A stretch of DNA of 64,000 bases from Haemophilus sp. HMSC068C11 (GTDB lineage Bacteria > Pseudomonadota > Gammaproteobacteria > Enterobacterales > Pasteurellaceae). The notes under the pieces are model-generated. The model did not search any database, was not told the origin of the DNA, and saw nothing but the letters and a program-made list of their open reading frames with translations. Below, in pieces: positions 10,565-19,420 of this stretch. The stretch covers positions 1 to 64,000 of the forward strand of contig NZ_KV820375.1 of the NCBI RefSeq assembly GCF_001815355.1, given 5' to 3'. Numbering within the stretch: position 1 is the first letter of the stretch; each line of letters opens with the position of its first letter. The translations under genes were made by a program, and so were the position numbers.

Positions 10565-11833
10565 TTATGATGCCAACTTCTCCACTTTCGCTTGTTTAAT
10601 CATATTATCGCTGACTTCCAAAATCGTAATTTTCAAGCCATCAATTTCACAAATCGTTCCTTCATCAGGAATATCTTCAAGATGTTCAAGAATCAAACCA
10701 TTAAAGGTTCTAGCGTCTTCTGTATCCAATTCCCAACCAAACATTTTATTTAAATCTCGAAGATTTGCCGAGCCTTCAATAATTATTGAACCATCAGATT
10801 GGTGCACCACTTCTTGTTCAATAGACGGCGCCATGGAAGTGGTGAAATCACCTACAATTTCTTCCAAAATATCTTCAAGAGTCACTAACCCTTTGATATC
10901 ACCATACTCATCCACCACTAAGCCAATACGTTCTTTTTTCGTACGGAAATTATCTAATTGTGTTTTAAGCGGGGTACCTTCAGGAATGAAATACACTTCA
11001 TCGACGGCGCGTAATAAGGTTTCTTTGGTAAATTCATTTTTTTCCAATAACAAACGGAAAGCTTCACGCACACGTAAAATTCCTAACACTTGCTCATCAA
11101 GGCTGCCTTTATACAGCACAATTCGATTATGTGGCGCATGAGTAAGCTGACGCATAATGGCTTTCCAATCATCGTCAATATCAATCCCACCAATTTCATT
11201 ACGTGGCACCATAATATCGTCCACGGTGATGGTTTCCATATCTAAAATGGAAAGCAACATTTGTGGATGCTGTTCATCCGGTGTGGCTTCTCCCGCTTCC
11301 GATACAATACTTCTTAATTCATCGCGGCTAATCACTTGTTTTTGTAAATCAGGTTTTAAGCCGACAATTCGCATTAAGGTTTTCGTAAAAATATTCATCA
11401 ACCAGACTAATGGATAGAATACTTTTAACAATAGCGACAAAATGTGACTTGAAAACAAGCCCACTTTCTCTGGGTGCATCGCCGCAACCGTTTTAGGGAA
11501 AATTTCAGAAAAAACAAGCATTACAAAGGTTAATAAACCCGTTGCGATTGCTACCCCCGCATCACCATATAAACGCATACCAATCATGGTTGCAATAGCT
11601 GACGCACTAATATTCACAAGGTTATTAAAGATCAGAATAAAACTTAACAAGGTATCAGGCTTTTCAAGCAGCTTTTCTGCTTTTTGCGCCCCTTTATTGC
11701 CTTGTTCCGCCATAAAACGAAGGCGATATTTATTGAGAGAGAGTAATCCGGTTTCTGAGCCGGAAAAATAGGCTGATAAAACTAAACAAATAATGAGTGT
11801 AATAAATAAAGTACTAAGGGGGATACTGTCCAA
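10565..11833 (-). CDS. CNNM/CorC-type (HlyC/CorC) transmembrane CBS-domain protein
   Basis: Inner-membrane protein with an N-terminal DUF21 four-helix region (about 1-185), a tandem CBS pair (about 205-325) and a C-terminal CorC_HlyC domain. The family is linked to Mg/Co efflux, but substrate cannot be told from sequence. I start it at the TTG at 11833 (MDSIPLSTL...), 7 nt behind AAAGGA, giving 422 residues. The open frame goes 10 codons further, but that would begin inside an uptake-sequence hairpin. It lies between ypjD and selD. Confidence 0.88.
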   Translation of the reverse strand: MDSIPLSTLFITLIICLVLSAYFSGSETGLLSLNKYRLRFMAEQGNKGAQKAEKLLEKPDTLLSFILIFNNLVNISASAIATMIGMRLYGDAGVAIATGLLTFVMLVFSEIFPKTVAAMHPEKVGLFSSHILSLLLKVFYPLVWLMNIFTKTLMRIVGLKPDLQKQVISRDELRSIVSEAGEATPDEQHPQMLLSILDMETITVDDIMVPRNEIGGIDIDDDWKAIMRQLTHAPHNRIVLYKGSLDEQVLGILRVREAFRLLLEKNEFTKETLLRAVDEVYFIPEGTPLKTQLDNFRTKKERIGLVVDEYGDIKGLVTLEDILEEIVGDFTTSMAPSIEQEVVHQSDGSIIIEGSANLRDLNKMFGWELDTEDARTFNGLILEHLEDIPDEGTICEIDGLKITILEVSDNMIKQAKVEKLAS

Positions 11834-11861
11834 GGGTAAATCCTTTTGTTCGTTAATCAAC

Positions 11862-11892
11862 AAAAAGTGCGGTTATTTTCACCGCACTTTTT
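11862..11892 (-). terminator. Paired-uptake-sequence terminator after ypjD
   Basis: Inverted uptake sequences form a 12-bp stem (11862-11873 / 11881-11892) with a 7-nt loop, just past the ypjD stop and upstream of the next minus-strand gene, which it should insulate. Confidence 0.85.
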
Positions 11893-11911
11893 ACCTGTTC
11901 TTTGATTTTGA

Positions 11912-12697
11912 TTAAATCAAACGGCTACCAAAATAGCCAATCGTGAGCAGAATGATACCTGAAATTGCGTAAATAATCATCCTTTTTCCACGCCAGCCTA
12001 GTCGCCAATGACCAAAACAAGCAATCCCAAAACTAATCCAAGCAAGGAAAGAGAAAATCGCTTTGTGCAGATTTTCTGGAGTTACCGCTTGTAATACATG
12101 ATAAGTGCCCGAAATTAGCGTCAGCGTGAGTAAAACTTCTCCCATCGCAAATAAACAGAAGAAATGACGTTCTACCGCCATTAATGGTGGAATTGCTGGT
12201 GAAAATTGGATTTTACGCTTTTTCAAATTACGGTCTAACCAGACCAACTGAATCACATAAAGCGTTGCAATAAAACAAACCGCATAGGTAAAAAGCGACA
12301 AGCCGATATGGAACAACATCAATGTGTTCTGATTCAACATTTGGATGATGTGGCTTGATAAGAATGTCGCAAAGATCAAGCTAATGATCGAAAACGCATA
12401 CACAATTGGTAAAACAAACCACATTGTCGAAACGAGAAACATTGAAAGCGTCGCCAATCCGGCAATAACTGCGCTCATTAAGGACGCAATTCCCATTAAC
12501 GTAAAACGTTGTCCTGAGGCAAGATCCTCTAACAAAGGGAACGTGCTGACAGCATGTAGAATAATGGCTGCAAGTGCGGTCAGAAAAAACGGGATTTTAC
12601 TTTGACTCAACTTCCCTTCTGACGAGTTCATCAAAAACGGGGCGATCAGCAATAGACTAAGAATGTAAAAAATAATCGAAAAAAGGGCAAACCACAT
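11912..12697 (-). CDS. ypjD: YpjD/CcsA-like inner-membrane protein
   Basis: The 261-residue polytopic membrane protein has about eight hydrophobic segments and belongs to the cytochrome c assembly (CcsA/YpjD) superfamily. It is not an obvious haem handler, because I do not see the WWD tryptophan-rich motif of CcmC/CcmF. It is divergent from ffh and upstream of the CNNM-type gene, the order also known in H. influenzae. Its function is not established. An uptake sequence lies in frame at 12573-12581. Confidence 0.82.
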   Translation of the reverse strand: MWFALFSIIFYILSLLLIAPFLMNSSEGKLSQSKIPFFLTALAAIILHAVSTFPLLEDLASGQRFTLMGIASLMSAVIAGLATLSMFLVSTMWFVLPIVYAFSIISLIFATFLSSHIIQMLNQNTLMLFHIGLSLFTYAVCFIATLYVIQLVWLDRNLKKRKIQFSPAIPPLMAVERHFFCLFAMGEVLLTLTLISGTYHVLQAVTPENLHKAIFSFLAWISFGIACFGHWRLGWRGKRMIIYAISGIILLTIGYFGSRLI

Positions 12698-12836
12698 AAT
12701 GCGTTCTCTTTACTAGGAAGTATTCTTATTTTAACGGATCTTTTCTCTAGATCGCCATAATTTTATTTGAAATGATGAAAAACGCCCAAATTTCGGTATA
12801 ATCACGGCAATTTTTTAAGAAAAAACAGGATTTAAA

Positions 12837-14228
12837 ATGTTTGAGAATTTATCGGATCGCCTTTCCAAAACGCTACGCAACATTAGCGGTAAAGGTCGCT
12901 TAACTGAAGATAATATTAAAGAAACCCTACGCGAAGTACGTATGGCTTTATTAGAAGCAGACGTTGCGTTGCCTGTCGTACGTGAATTTATCGCCAAAGT
13001 AAAAGAAAGCGCATTAGGCGAAGAAGTCAATAAAAGCTTAACACCAGGCCAAGAGTTCTTAAAAATTGTTCAACGTGAACTAGAAAAAGCAATGGGGGAA
13101 GCTAATGAAAGCTTAAACCTGGCGACACAACCACCTGCAGTTATTTTAATGGCGGGTTTACAAGGTGCGGGTAAAACCACCAGCGTGGGTAAATTAGCTA
13201 AATTCTTACGCGAACGTCATAAAAAGAAAGTGCTCGTGGTATCTGCCGACGTATATCGTCCTGCGGCGATCAAACAGCTTGAAACCTTAGCACAATCTGT
13301 TGGCGTGGATTTCTTCCCATCTGATGTTAAACAAAAACCGGTAGAGATTGCAAAAGCGGCACTTGCTGACGCTAAACTCAAATTTTACGATGTATTAATC
13401 GTGGATACCGCGGGTCGCTTACACGTTGATAGCGAGATGATGGATGAAATCAAGCAAGTTCATGCAACATTAAATCCAATTGAAACGCTCTTCACGGTTG
13501 ATGCGATGACCGGTCAAGATGCGGCAAATACCGCAAAAGCCTTCAATGAAGCCTTGCCTCTTACTGGGGTTATCTTAACCAAAGTGGATGGTGATGCGCG
13601 TGGCGGTGCGGCTTTATCCATTCGTCAAATCACCGGCAAACCGATTAAATTCCTAGGTGTGGGCGAAAAAACAGAAGCCCTCGAGCCATTCCATCCTGAT
13701 CGTGTAGCATCGCGTATTTTAGGCATGGGTGATGTGCTTTCCCTTATCGAAGATCTGGAACGTTCAGTGGATCGAGAAAAAGCGGAAAAAATGGCGCAAA
13801 AATTCAAGAAAGGCGATGATTTCACCTTAGACGATTTCCGTGAACAGCTCCGTGAGATGAAAAAAATGGGTGGCATGATGTCTATGCTTGAAAAATTACC
13901 GGGTGCGAAAAACTTACCGGATCATGTCAAAAATCAAGTAGATGACAAAATGTTTATCAAAATGGAAGCTATCATTAATTCCATGACCTTAAAAGAACGT
14001 GCCAATCCAGATATTATCAAAGGATCTCGCCGTCGTCGTATTGCATTAGGTTCTGGCACACAAGTTCAAGATGTGAATAAGTTGCTGAAACAATTTGACG
14101 AGATGCAGCGTATGATGAAAAAAATGCGCAAAGGTGGCATGGCGAAAATGATGCGTGGCATGCAAGGCTTAATGGGCGGAGGCGGCTTAGGTGGCCTTGG
14201 TGGTTTAGGCGGTATGTTTAAACGTTAA
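12837..14228 (+). CDS. ffh: Signal recognition particle protein Ffh
   Basis: GTPase that binds 4.5S RNA and signal sequences and delivers ribosomes to FtsY. The 463 residues comprise an N domain, a G domain with GLQGAGKTT (107-115) and DTAGR, and a C-terminal Met-rich M domain. The M domain ends in a Gly-rich low-complexity tail (about 440-460) and FKR. It has its own promoter region, divergent from ypjD. Confidence 0.98.
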   Translation: MFENLSDRLSKTLRNISGKGRLTEDNIKETLREVRMALLEADVALPVVREFIAKVKESALGEEVNKSLTPGQEFLKIVQRELEKAMGEANESLNLATQPPAVILMAGLQGAGKTTSVGKLAKFLRERHKKKVLVVSADVYRPAAIKQLETLAQSVGVDFFPSDVKQKPVEIAKAALADAKLKFYDVLIVDTAGRLHVDSEMMDEIKQVHATLNPIETLFTVDAMTGQDAANTAKAFNEALPLTGVILTKVDGDARGGAALSIRQITGKPIKFLGVGEKTEALEPFHPDRVASRILGMGDVLSLIEDLERSVDREKAEKMAQKFKKGDDFTLDDFREQLREMKKMGGMMSMLEKLPGAKNLPDHVKNQVDDKMFIKMEAIINSMTLKERANPDIIKGSRRRRIALGSGTQVQDVNKLLKQFDEMQRMMKKMRKGGMAKMMRGMQGLMGGGGLGGLGGLGGMFKR

Positions 14229-14248
14229 TTCCTTCTTCAAATAAAGTG

Positions 14249-14276
14249 CGGTCAAAAATCAATAGGTTTTTGACCG
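14249..14276 (+). terminator. ffh terminator
   Basis: A 10-bp stem CGGTCAAAAA / TTTTTGACCG (14249-14258 / 14267-14276) is followed by a T-rich tract. The left arm is part of an uptake sequence (14244-14252), another example of such sequences reused in terminators. Confidence 0.85.
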
Positions 14277-14305
14277 TATTTTTTATCTTTTTATTCAGCA
14301 TTTCC

Positions 14306-14340
14306 TATTACCTGATTAAATTACTCAGTTTTAGGTAATA
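14306..14340. promoter_or_regulatory. Inverted repeat 1 upstream of norB
   Basis: TATTACCT (14306-14313) and AGGTAATA (14333-14340) are perfect 8-bp arms, 19 bp apart. It lies past the ffh terminator in the norB control region. The binding protein is unknown. Confidence 0.4.
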
Positions 14341-14371
14341 TTTTCATCAATCGATAGCCGATATAATTGCT

Positions 14372-14386
14372 CAAGTATTTTACTTG
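14372..14386. promoter_or_regulatory. Short palindrome upstream of norB, operator candidate
   Basis: CAAGTA-TTT-TACTTG is a perfect 15-bp interrupted palindrome about 85 bp before the norB ATG, a sensible operator position. I cannot assign it to NsrR, FNR or another regulator from sequence alone. Confidence 0.45.
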
Positions 14387-14400
14387 GCGTAAAATCTAGG

Positions 14401-14435
14401 TCCTGATGATTATCTACGACATTTAATCATCAGGA
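14401..14435 (+). promoter_or_regulatory. 12-bp perfect inverted repeat in norB leader
   Basis: TCCTGATGATTA (14401-14412) and TAATCATCAGGA (14424-14435) are perfect 12-bp arms around an 11-nt spacer, ending 33 nt before the norB start. There is no T-run behind it, so it is not a normal terminator. It could be a dimeric operator or an mRNA hairpin. Confidence 0.55.
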
Positions 14436-14468
14436 AGTGATATTTTCTAATAATCTAGGAGTGATAAA

Positions 14469-16712
14469 ATGGGACAGTATAAAAAGTTCTGGTACCTATT
14501 AGTCGCCGTATTGATTGGAGCCTTCTCCATCCTCGGTTACTATGGGTTCGAAGTTTATCGTGAAGCACCACCGATTCCGCAACAATATGTTTCTGAATCT
14601 GGCGAAAAAGTGATTACTCACGATGATATTTTACATGGTCAAACCGCTTGGCAAACCACTGGTGGTATGCAAGTGGGGTCTGTTTGGGGACACGGTGCAT
14701 ACCAAGCACCAGACTGGACGGCAGATTGGCTTCACCGTGAATTAACTAACTGGTTGGATATTACAGCGAATCAAGAATTTGGTAAAAACTTCGCTGATTT
14801 AAATGATGAACAACAAACGTTATTAAAAGCGCGTCTAACCAAAGAATATCGTGGTAGCAAAGTTGAAAACGGTACCGTTGTGCTTTCAAACACCCGTTTA
14901 GCGGCAATGGAAAAAACAGCGCAATACTACATCTCTTTATATGGTGATGATCCTGCAACCAAAGTGACCCGTGAACACTTTGCGATGAAGGATAATACCC
15001 TTCCTGATTTACAAGCTCGTAAAGACTTAGCTAAATTCTTCTTCTGGACCGCATGGACTGCATCTGCTGAACGTCCAAATACTCACGCAAGTTACACCAA
15101 CAACTGGCCACATGAGCCGTTAATTAATAACGTGCCAACACCAGAAAACGTGATTTGGTCTATTGCGAGTGTGGTATTCCTCATTGCAGGTATTGGTTTC
15201 GTGGTATGGATTTGGTCATTCAAAAAACGTGAAGATGAAAAAGAACCACCAACACCTGAGTTCGATCCACTCACAAAATTACAACTTACCCCTTCTCAAC
15301 GTTCATTAGGTAAATACCTCTTCACTGTGCTTGCACTTTTCCTCTTGCAAGTCACATTAGGTGCGGTTGTTGCACACTATACAGTTGAAGGTCAGGAATT
15401 CTATGGTATTGATATTTCTCAATACTTCCCATATTCATTAGTACGTACATGGCATATTCAAGCAGCCTTATTCTGGATTGCAATGGCATTCTTAGCGGGT
15501 GGTTTATTCCTTGCACCAATCATTAATGGCGGTAAAGATCCGAAATTCCAAAAATTGGGTGTGGATGTTCTATACTGGGCATTAGTGGTATTAGTCGTCG
15601 GTTCATTCACTGGTAGCTACTTAGCGATTGCGCATATTCTTCCAGAAGAATGGAGCTTCATGTTCGGTCACCAAGGCTATGAATTCATTGACTTAGGTCG
15701 TTTCTGGCAAGCAGTGAAATTCGCAGGCATCTTATTCTGGTTAGTCTTAATGCTTCGCGGTACTGTGAACGCATTCAAACAACCGGGTGATAAAAACTTA
15801 TTAGCATTATTCTTCGCTTCCGTAATTGCGATCGGCTTATTCTATGGCCCTGCATTATTCTATGGCGAACACACTCACATTTCTGTGATGGAATACTGGC
15901 GTTGGTGGGTAGTTCATCTATGGGTAGAAGGCTTCTTCGAAGTATTCTCTGTAGCTGCACTTTCATTCATCTTCGTAAGTTTAGGTTTAGTTTCGCGTCG
16001 TACTGCAACTGTGGCAACCATTACTGAAGCAGCATTATTCTTAATCGGTGGTATTCCAGGTACATTCCACCACTTATACTTCGCAGGTGCAACCACACCA
16101 ATTATCGCAGTTGGTGCATCATTCTCTGCGCTTGAAGTGGTACCTTTAGTGTTACTAGGTCATGAAGCTTGGGAACACTGGGCGATGCAACAAAAAACAC
16201 CTTGGATGGAACGCTTAAAATGGCCTCTTTACTGCTTCGTTGCCGTAGCGTTCTGGAATATGTTAGGTGCTGGCGTATTTGGTTTCTTAATCAATCCACC
16301 AATTTCGCTTTACTATATCCAAGGCTTGAACACGACTGCCGTTCATGCTCACGCCGCATTATTCGGTGTGTATGGCTTCTTAGCACTAGGCTTCGTCTTC
16401 TTAATCGCTCGTTATTTACGTCCGGATACACCATTTAACGATAAGTTAATGAAATGGGGCTTCTGGTTATTAAATGGCGGTTTAGTATTAATGATCGCAT
16501 CAAGCTTATTACCTATCGGTATTATCCAAGGATATGCAAGTATCTCTGAAGGCTTATGGTATGCACGTAGTGAAGAATTTATGCAACAACCTCTATTCGA
16601 TACCCTACGTTGGGTTCGTTTCGGTGGCGACGTTGTCTTCATCTTCGGTGCTCTCGCTTTCTTCTGGCAAATCTTTACGATGGTATTCTTTAAACCTAAA
16701 AAAGCAGCATAA
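14469..16712 (+). CDS. norB: Quinol-dependent nitric oxide reductase (qNOR)
   Basis: Reduces two NO to N2O with electrons from quinol, in the inner membrane. At 747 residues it has the single-subunit qNOR layout: an N-terminal membrane segment (about 7-29), a soluble cytochrome-c-like but haem-free region to about 220, then a haem-copper-oxidase-like bundle of about 12 helices with conserved histidines (RTWHIQAALFW, GEHTHISVMEYWRWWVVHLW). No norC accompanies it, as expected for qNOR. It sits alone between ffh and an unknown gene, with its own palindrome-rich control region and terminator. H. influenzae Rd is, from memory, without norB. Confidence 0.95.
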   Translation: MGQYKKFWYLLVAVLIGAFSILGYYGFEVYREAPPIPQQYVSESGEKVITHDDILHGQTAWQTTGGMQVGSVWGHGAYQAPDWTADWLHRELTNWLDITANQEFGKNFADLNDEQQTLLKARLTKEYRGSKVENGTVVLSNTRLAAMEKTAQYYISLYGDDPATKVTREHFAMKDNTLPDLQARKDLAKFFFWTAWTASAERPNTHASYTNNWPHEPLINNVPTPENVIWSIASVVFLIAGIGFVVWIWSFKKREDEKEPPTPEFDPLTKLQLTPSQRSLGKYLFTVLALFLLQVTLGAVVAHYTVEGQEFYGIDISQYFPYSLVRTWHIQAALFWIAMAFLAGGLFLAPIINGGKDPKFQKLGVDVLYWALVVLVVGSFTGSYLAIAHILPEEWSFMFGHQGYEFIDLGRFWQAVKFAGILFWLVLMLRGTVNAFKQPGDKNLLALFFASVIAIGLFYGPALFYGEHTHISVMEYWRWWVVHLWVEGFFEVFSVAALSFIFVSLGLVSRRTATVATITEAALFLIGGIPGTFHHLYFAGATTPIIAVGASFSALEVVPLVLLGHEAWEHWAMQQKTPWMERLKWPLYCFVAVAFWNMLGAGVFGFLINPPISLYYIQGLNTTAVHAHAALFGVYGFLALGFVFLIARYLRPDTPFNDKLMKWGFWLLNGGLVLMIASSLLPIGIIQGYASISEGLWYARSEEFMQQPLFDTLRWVRFGGDVVFIFGALAFFWQIFTMVFFKPKKAA

Positions 16713-16730
16713 TTAAATTTATTATCGTGC

Positions 16731-16758
16731 AAAAGCGGCTAAGTAACTGGCCGCTTTT
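16731..16758 (+). terminator. norB terminator
   Basis: A 9-bp stem AAAAGCGGC / GCCGCTTTT (16731-16739 / 16750-16758) with T-rich 3' side, 18 bp after the norB stop. Confidence 0.88.
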
Positions 16759-16787
16759 TATTTGTGAAAAATCCGTTAAATTTTCTG

Positions 16788-16796
16788 ACCGCACTT
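16788..16796 (-). repeat. DNA uptake signal sequence (after norB)
   Basis: Exact core ACCGCACTT in the norB-unknown gene gap. Its presence shows that the region around norB has been resident or exchanged within the uptake-specific gene pool. Confidence 0.9.
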
Positions 16797-16894
16797 TGAT
16801 CTCCATCAAACCATTTACCTTCTTTTAAGTATGATTAAATTTGTCTTTAGATCTATACTCTTCATACTTTCAACTTTTTTTATAACATTTCAAC

Positions 16895-17233
16895 ATGAGT
16901 GACAATCCATTCAACGCGAGTTGGTCATCAAAGGGCAATACGCTATGTCTAGGTCATTGGGACATTACTTATCTCGGTTTACCTGTAGTACTGCCACTTG
17001 AACGCCGTGATAAAGATATGGGAACAAATAATATTTATAATTTTATAGATCCCGAAGATGAGCTTTATCGAGAAGGCTTAATGGAAGATGATTGGATTGT
17101 GGAAAACATCGATTGGCTTTCGGATGTTTTTATTGATCACAATATCCCCTTAGAAGAAGAAACTATGCGAGCATTCTATCAAGCGGTGAATAAGGAAGAT
17201 TGGCGCTGTGGTAGCTGTGGTGGATGTATTTAA
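16895..17233 (+). CDS. Unknown small acidic protein with Cys-rich C-terminus
   Basis: I do not recognise this 112-residue protein. It has no signal peptide or membrane segment, a strongly acidic middle (many Asp/Glu between 35 and 85), and ends in WRCGSCGGCI, a CxxCxxC triplet that could bind metal or be modified. The start ATG at 16895 has no strong ribosome binding site. The intergenic stretch before it is T-rich and carries an uptake sequence. It lies alone between norB and upp on the same strand. Similar proteins may exist in Pasteurellaceae, but no function can be inferred. Confidence 0.7.
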   Translation: MSDNPFNASWSSKGNTLCLGHWDITYLGLPVVLPLERRDKDMGTNNIYNFIDPEDELYREGLMEDDWIVENIDWLSDVFIDHNIPLEEETMRAFYQAVNKEDWRCGSCGGCI

Positions 17234-17354
17234 TAGCAAAGTGCGGCCAATTTTATCGTCGTTTTTATACCGAACTGTCATAATAAAAACACTAGGAAAT
17301 TCAATATTTCTGATATAGAATTCTTCGATTTGTTTTTTAAAAGGGAGAAAAAAG

Positions 17355-17981
17355 ATGAAACTCGTTGAAGTTAAACATCCGCTTGTTAAACATAAATTAG
17401 GCGTGATGCGCGAAGCGGATATTGATACCAAAAAATTCCGTGAACTTGCCACTGAAGTGGGCAGCTTACTTACCTATGAAGCCACTGCCGATCTTGAAAC
17501 AGAAAAAGTGATTATCGAAGGTTGGAATGGCCCAGTTGAAATTGAACGTATCAAAGGTAAAAAAGTCACTGTTGTACCAATTTTACGTGCGGGTCTTGGT
17601 ATGATGGACGGTGTATTAGAACACGTTCCAAGCGCTCGTATCAGTGTGGTTGGGATTTATCGTAATGAAGAAACCCTTGAGCCTGTCCCTTATTTCCAAA
17701 AACTCGCGAGCGATTTAGAAGAACGTTTAGCTATCGTTGTGGACCCAATGCTTGCAACCGGTGGTTCAATGATCTCTACAATTGATCTATTAAAAGCAAA
17801 AGGTTGCCAACACATTAAAGTATTAGTATTAGTCGCGGCACCAGAAGGGATCAAAGCATTAGAAAAGGCGCATCCAGATATCGAACTTTATTGCGCATCG
17901 ATTGATGATCACTTAAATGAACAAGGCTACATCATTCCTGGCTTGGGTGATGCGGGCGATAAGATTTTTGGGACGAAATAA
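17355..17981 (+). CDS. upp: Uracil phosphoribosyltransferase
   Basis: Salvages uracil to UMP with PRPP. The 208-residue product carries the PRPP-binding motif [10 protein letters not shown] (129-138) and the C-terminal uracil-binding [13 protein letters not shown] strong GGGAG site precedes the ATG. It is followed by a hairpin and then the uracil permease gene, so uptake and salvage are neighbours. Confidence 0.98.
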   Translation: MKLVEVKHPLVKHKLGVMREADIDTKKFRELATEVGSLLTYEATADLETEKVIIEGWNGPVEIERIKGKKVTVVPILRAGLGMMDGVLEHVPSARISVVGIYRNEETLEPVPYFQKLASDLEERLAIVVDPMLATGGSMISTIDLLKAKGCQHIKVLVLVAAPEGIKALEKAHPDIELYCASIDDHLNEQGYIIPGLGDAGDKIFGTK

Positions 17982-17993
17982 TTCCCTTTTAAC

Positions 17994-18016
17994 AAGACGG
18001 CATTTATAGCCGTCTT
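17994..18016 (+). terminator. Terminator or attenuator between upp and uraA
   Basis: An 8-bp stem AAGACGGC / GCCGTCTT (17994-18001 / 18009-18016) followed by a T-run. It ends upp transcripts and may let only part of transcription run into uraA. Confidence 0.88.
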
Positions 18017-18101
18017 TTTTCCGTGCGTGAAAACACAAAAGCTAAAAAAGCATTAAAACCGACCGCACTTTCAGTTAATTCAAACCGAGAGTTGAAACTA
18101 A

Positions 18102-19349
18102 ATGAGTAATCAAACTACAACCGCACCTGTTGAGGTGCAAAGCATGGGCAAACAAGCGTTTGTCGGTTTACAGATGTTATTTGTGGCCTTTGGCGCCTTA
18201 GTATTAGTTCCCTTAATCACCGGATTAAATTCTAATACAGCCCTTCTAACCGCAGGTATCGGCACACTACTTTTCCAACTTTGTACCGGTAAACAGGTTC
18301 CTATTTTCTTAGCCTCCTCTTTTGCCTTTATTGCGCCTATTCAATATGGCGTACAAACTTGGGGCATTCCAACCACAATGGGTGGACTTGCTTGTGCAGG
18401 TTTCGTCTATTTCGCACTATCAACCTTAGTAAAATTACGTGGTAGTGCTGCGCTTGAGCGTATCTTCCCGCCTGTTGTTGTCGGTCCCGTAATTATCATT
18501 ATTGGTATGGGACTTGCACCTGTTGCTGTGGATATGGCATTAGGTAAAAACAGTGCATACAGCTATGAGCATTCAGTATTGGTTTCGATGATTACCTTGG
18601 TCACTACCCTTTCTGTTGCGGTATTTGCTAAAGGTATGATGAAACTGATTCCAATTATGTTTGGTATCGTTGCTGGCTATGTGGTTTGTTTATTCCTAGG
18701 ATTAATTAATTTCCAACCTGTTTTAGATGCAAAATGGTTTGAATTACCTGAGTTAACCAAACCAGAATTTAATTTAGAAGCGATTCTTTATATGCTACCA
18801 ATTGCTATCGCACCAGCCGTTGAACACGTGGGTGGTATTATGGCAATCAGTTCTGTAACAGGTAAAGATTTCCTTAAAAAACCAGGCTTACATCGCACCT
18901 TATTAGGTGATGGTGTGGCAACGGCTGCAGCGTCATTAGTTGGTGGTCCACCAAATACCACTTATGCTGAAGTAACGGGTGCTGTAATGCTAACTCGCAA
19001 CTTCAATCCAAATATTATGACTTGGGCTGCGGTATGGGCGATTGCAATTTCCTTCTGTGGAAAAGTAGGCGCATTCCTTTCTACAATTCCAACCATCGTA
19101 ATGGGGGGAATTATGATGTTGGTATTCGGTTCAATTGCCGTTGTCGGAATGAGCACCTTAATCAAAGGTAAAGTAGATGTGACCGAGCCTCGCAATCTTT
19201 GCATCATTTCTGTGGTGATGACTTTCGGGATCGGGAATATGTTTGTCAACGTCGGCGATGTTGTTTCCCTGAAAGGGATTAGCCTTTGTGCCATCGTTGC
19301 CATTGTGCTGAACTTGATTTTGCCAAAAGCAAAAAATGAAGTAGAATAA
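18102..19349 (+). CDS. uraA: Uracil permease (NCS2 family)
   Basis: Proton-coupled uracil importer of the inner membrane. The 415 residues form about 14 hydrophobic segments. Family motifs seen are the APAVEHVGGI region near 240 (substrate-binding Glu) and the GGPPNTTYAEVTGA segment near 285. It lies downstream of upp with an uptake sequence (18062-18070) in the gap. Confidence 0.96.
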   Translation: MSNQTTTAPVEVQSMGKQAFVGLQMLFVAFGALVLVPLITGLNSNTALLTAGIGTLLFQLCTGKQVPIFLASSFAFIAPIQYGVQTWGIPTTMGGLACAGFVYFALSTLVKLRGSAALERIFPPVVVGPVIIIIGMGLAPVAVDMALGKNSAYSYEHSVLVSMITLVTTLSVAVFAKGMMKLIPIMFGIVAGYVVCLFLGLINFQPVLDAKWFELPELTKPEFNLEAILYMLPIAIAPAVEHVGGIMAISSVTGKDFLKKPGLHRTLLGDGVATAAASLVGGPPNTTYAEVTGAVMLTRNFNPNIMTWAAVWAIAISFCGKVGAFLSTIPTIVMGGIMMLVFGSIAVVGMSTLIKGKVDVTEPRNLCIISVVMTFGIGNMFVNVGDVVSLKGISLCAIVAIVLNLILPKAKNEVE

Positions 19350-19362
19350 AACCTCCCAAACA

Positions 19363-19390
19363 AAAGGGTTAAATGAAAATTTAGCCCTTT
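19363..19390 (+). terminator. uraA terminator (imperfect)
   Basis: A 12-bp stem AAAGGGTTAAAT / ATTTAGCCCTTT (19363-19374 / 19379-19390) with one G-T pair, GAAA loop and a following T-run, 30 bp before the hda start. Confidence 0.72.
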
Positions 19391-19420
19391 CTTTTTTATT
19401 TTAAATCAACTCGTTAATCC

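Noticed and set aside
18962-19363. 133-codon minus-strand frame opposite uraA
   Set aside because: Shadow of the uracil permease; its composition mirrors hydrophobic codons on the other strand.
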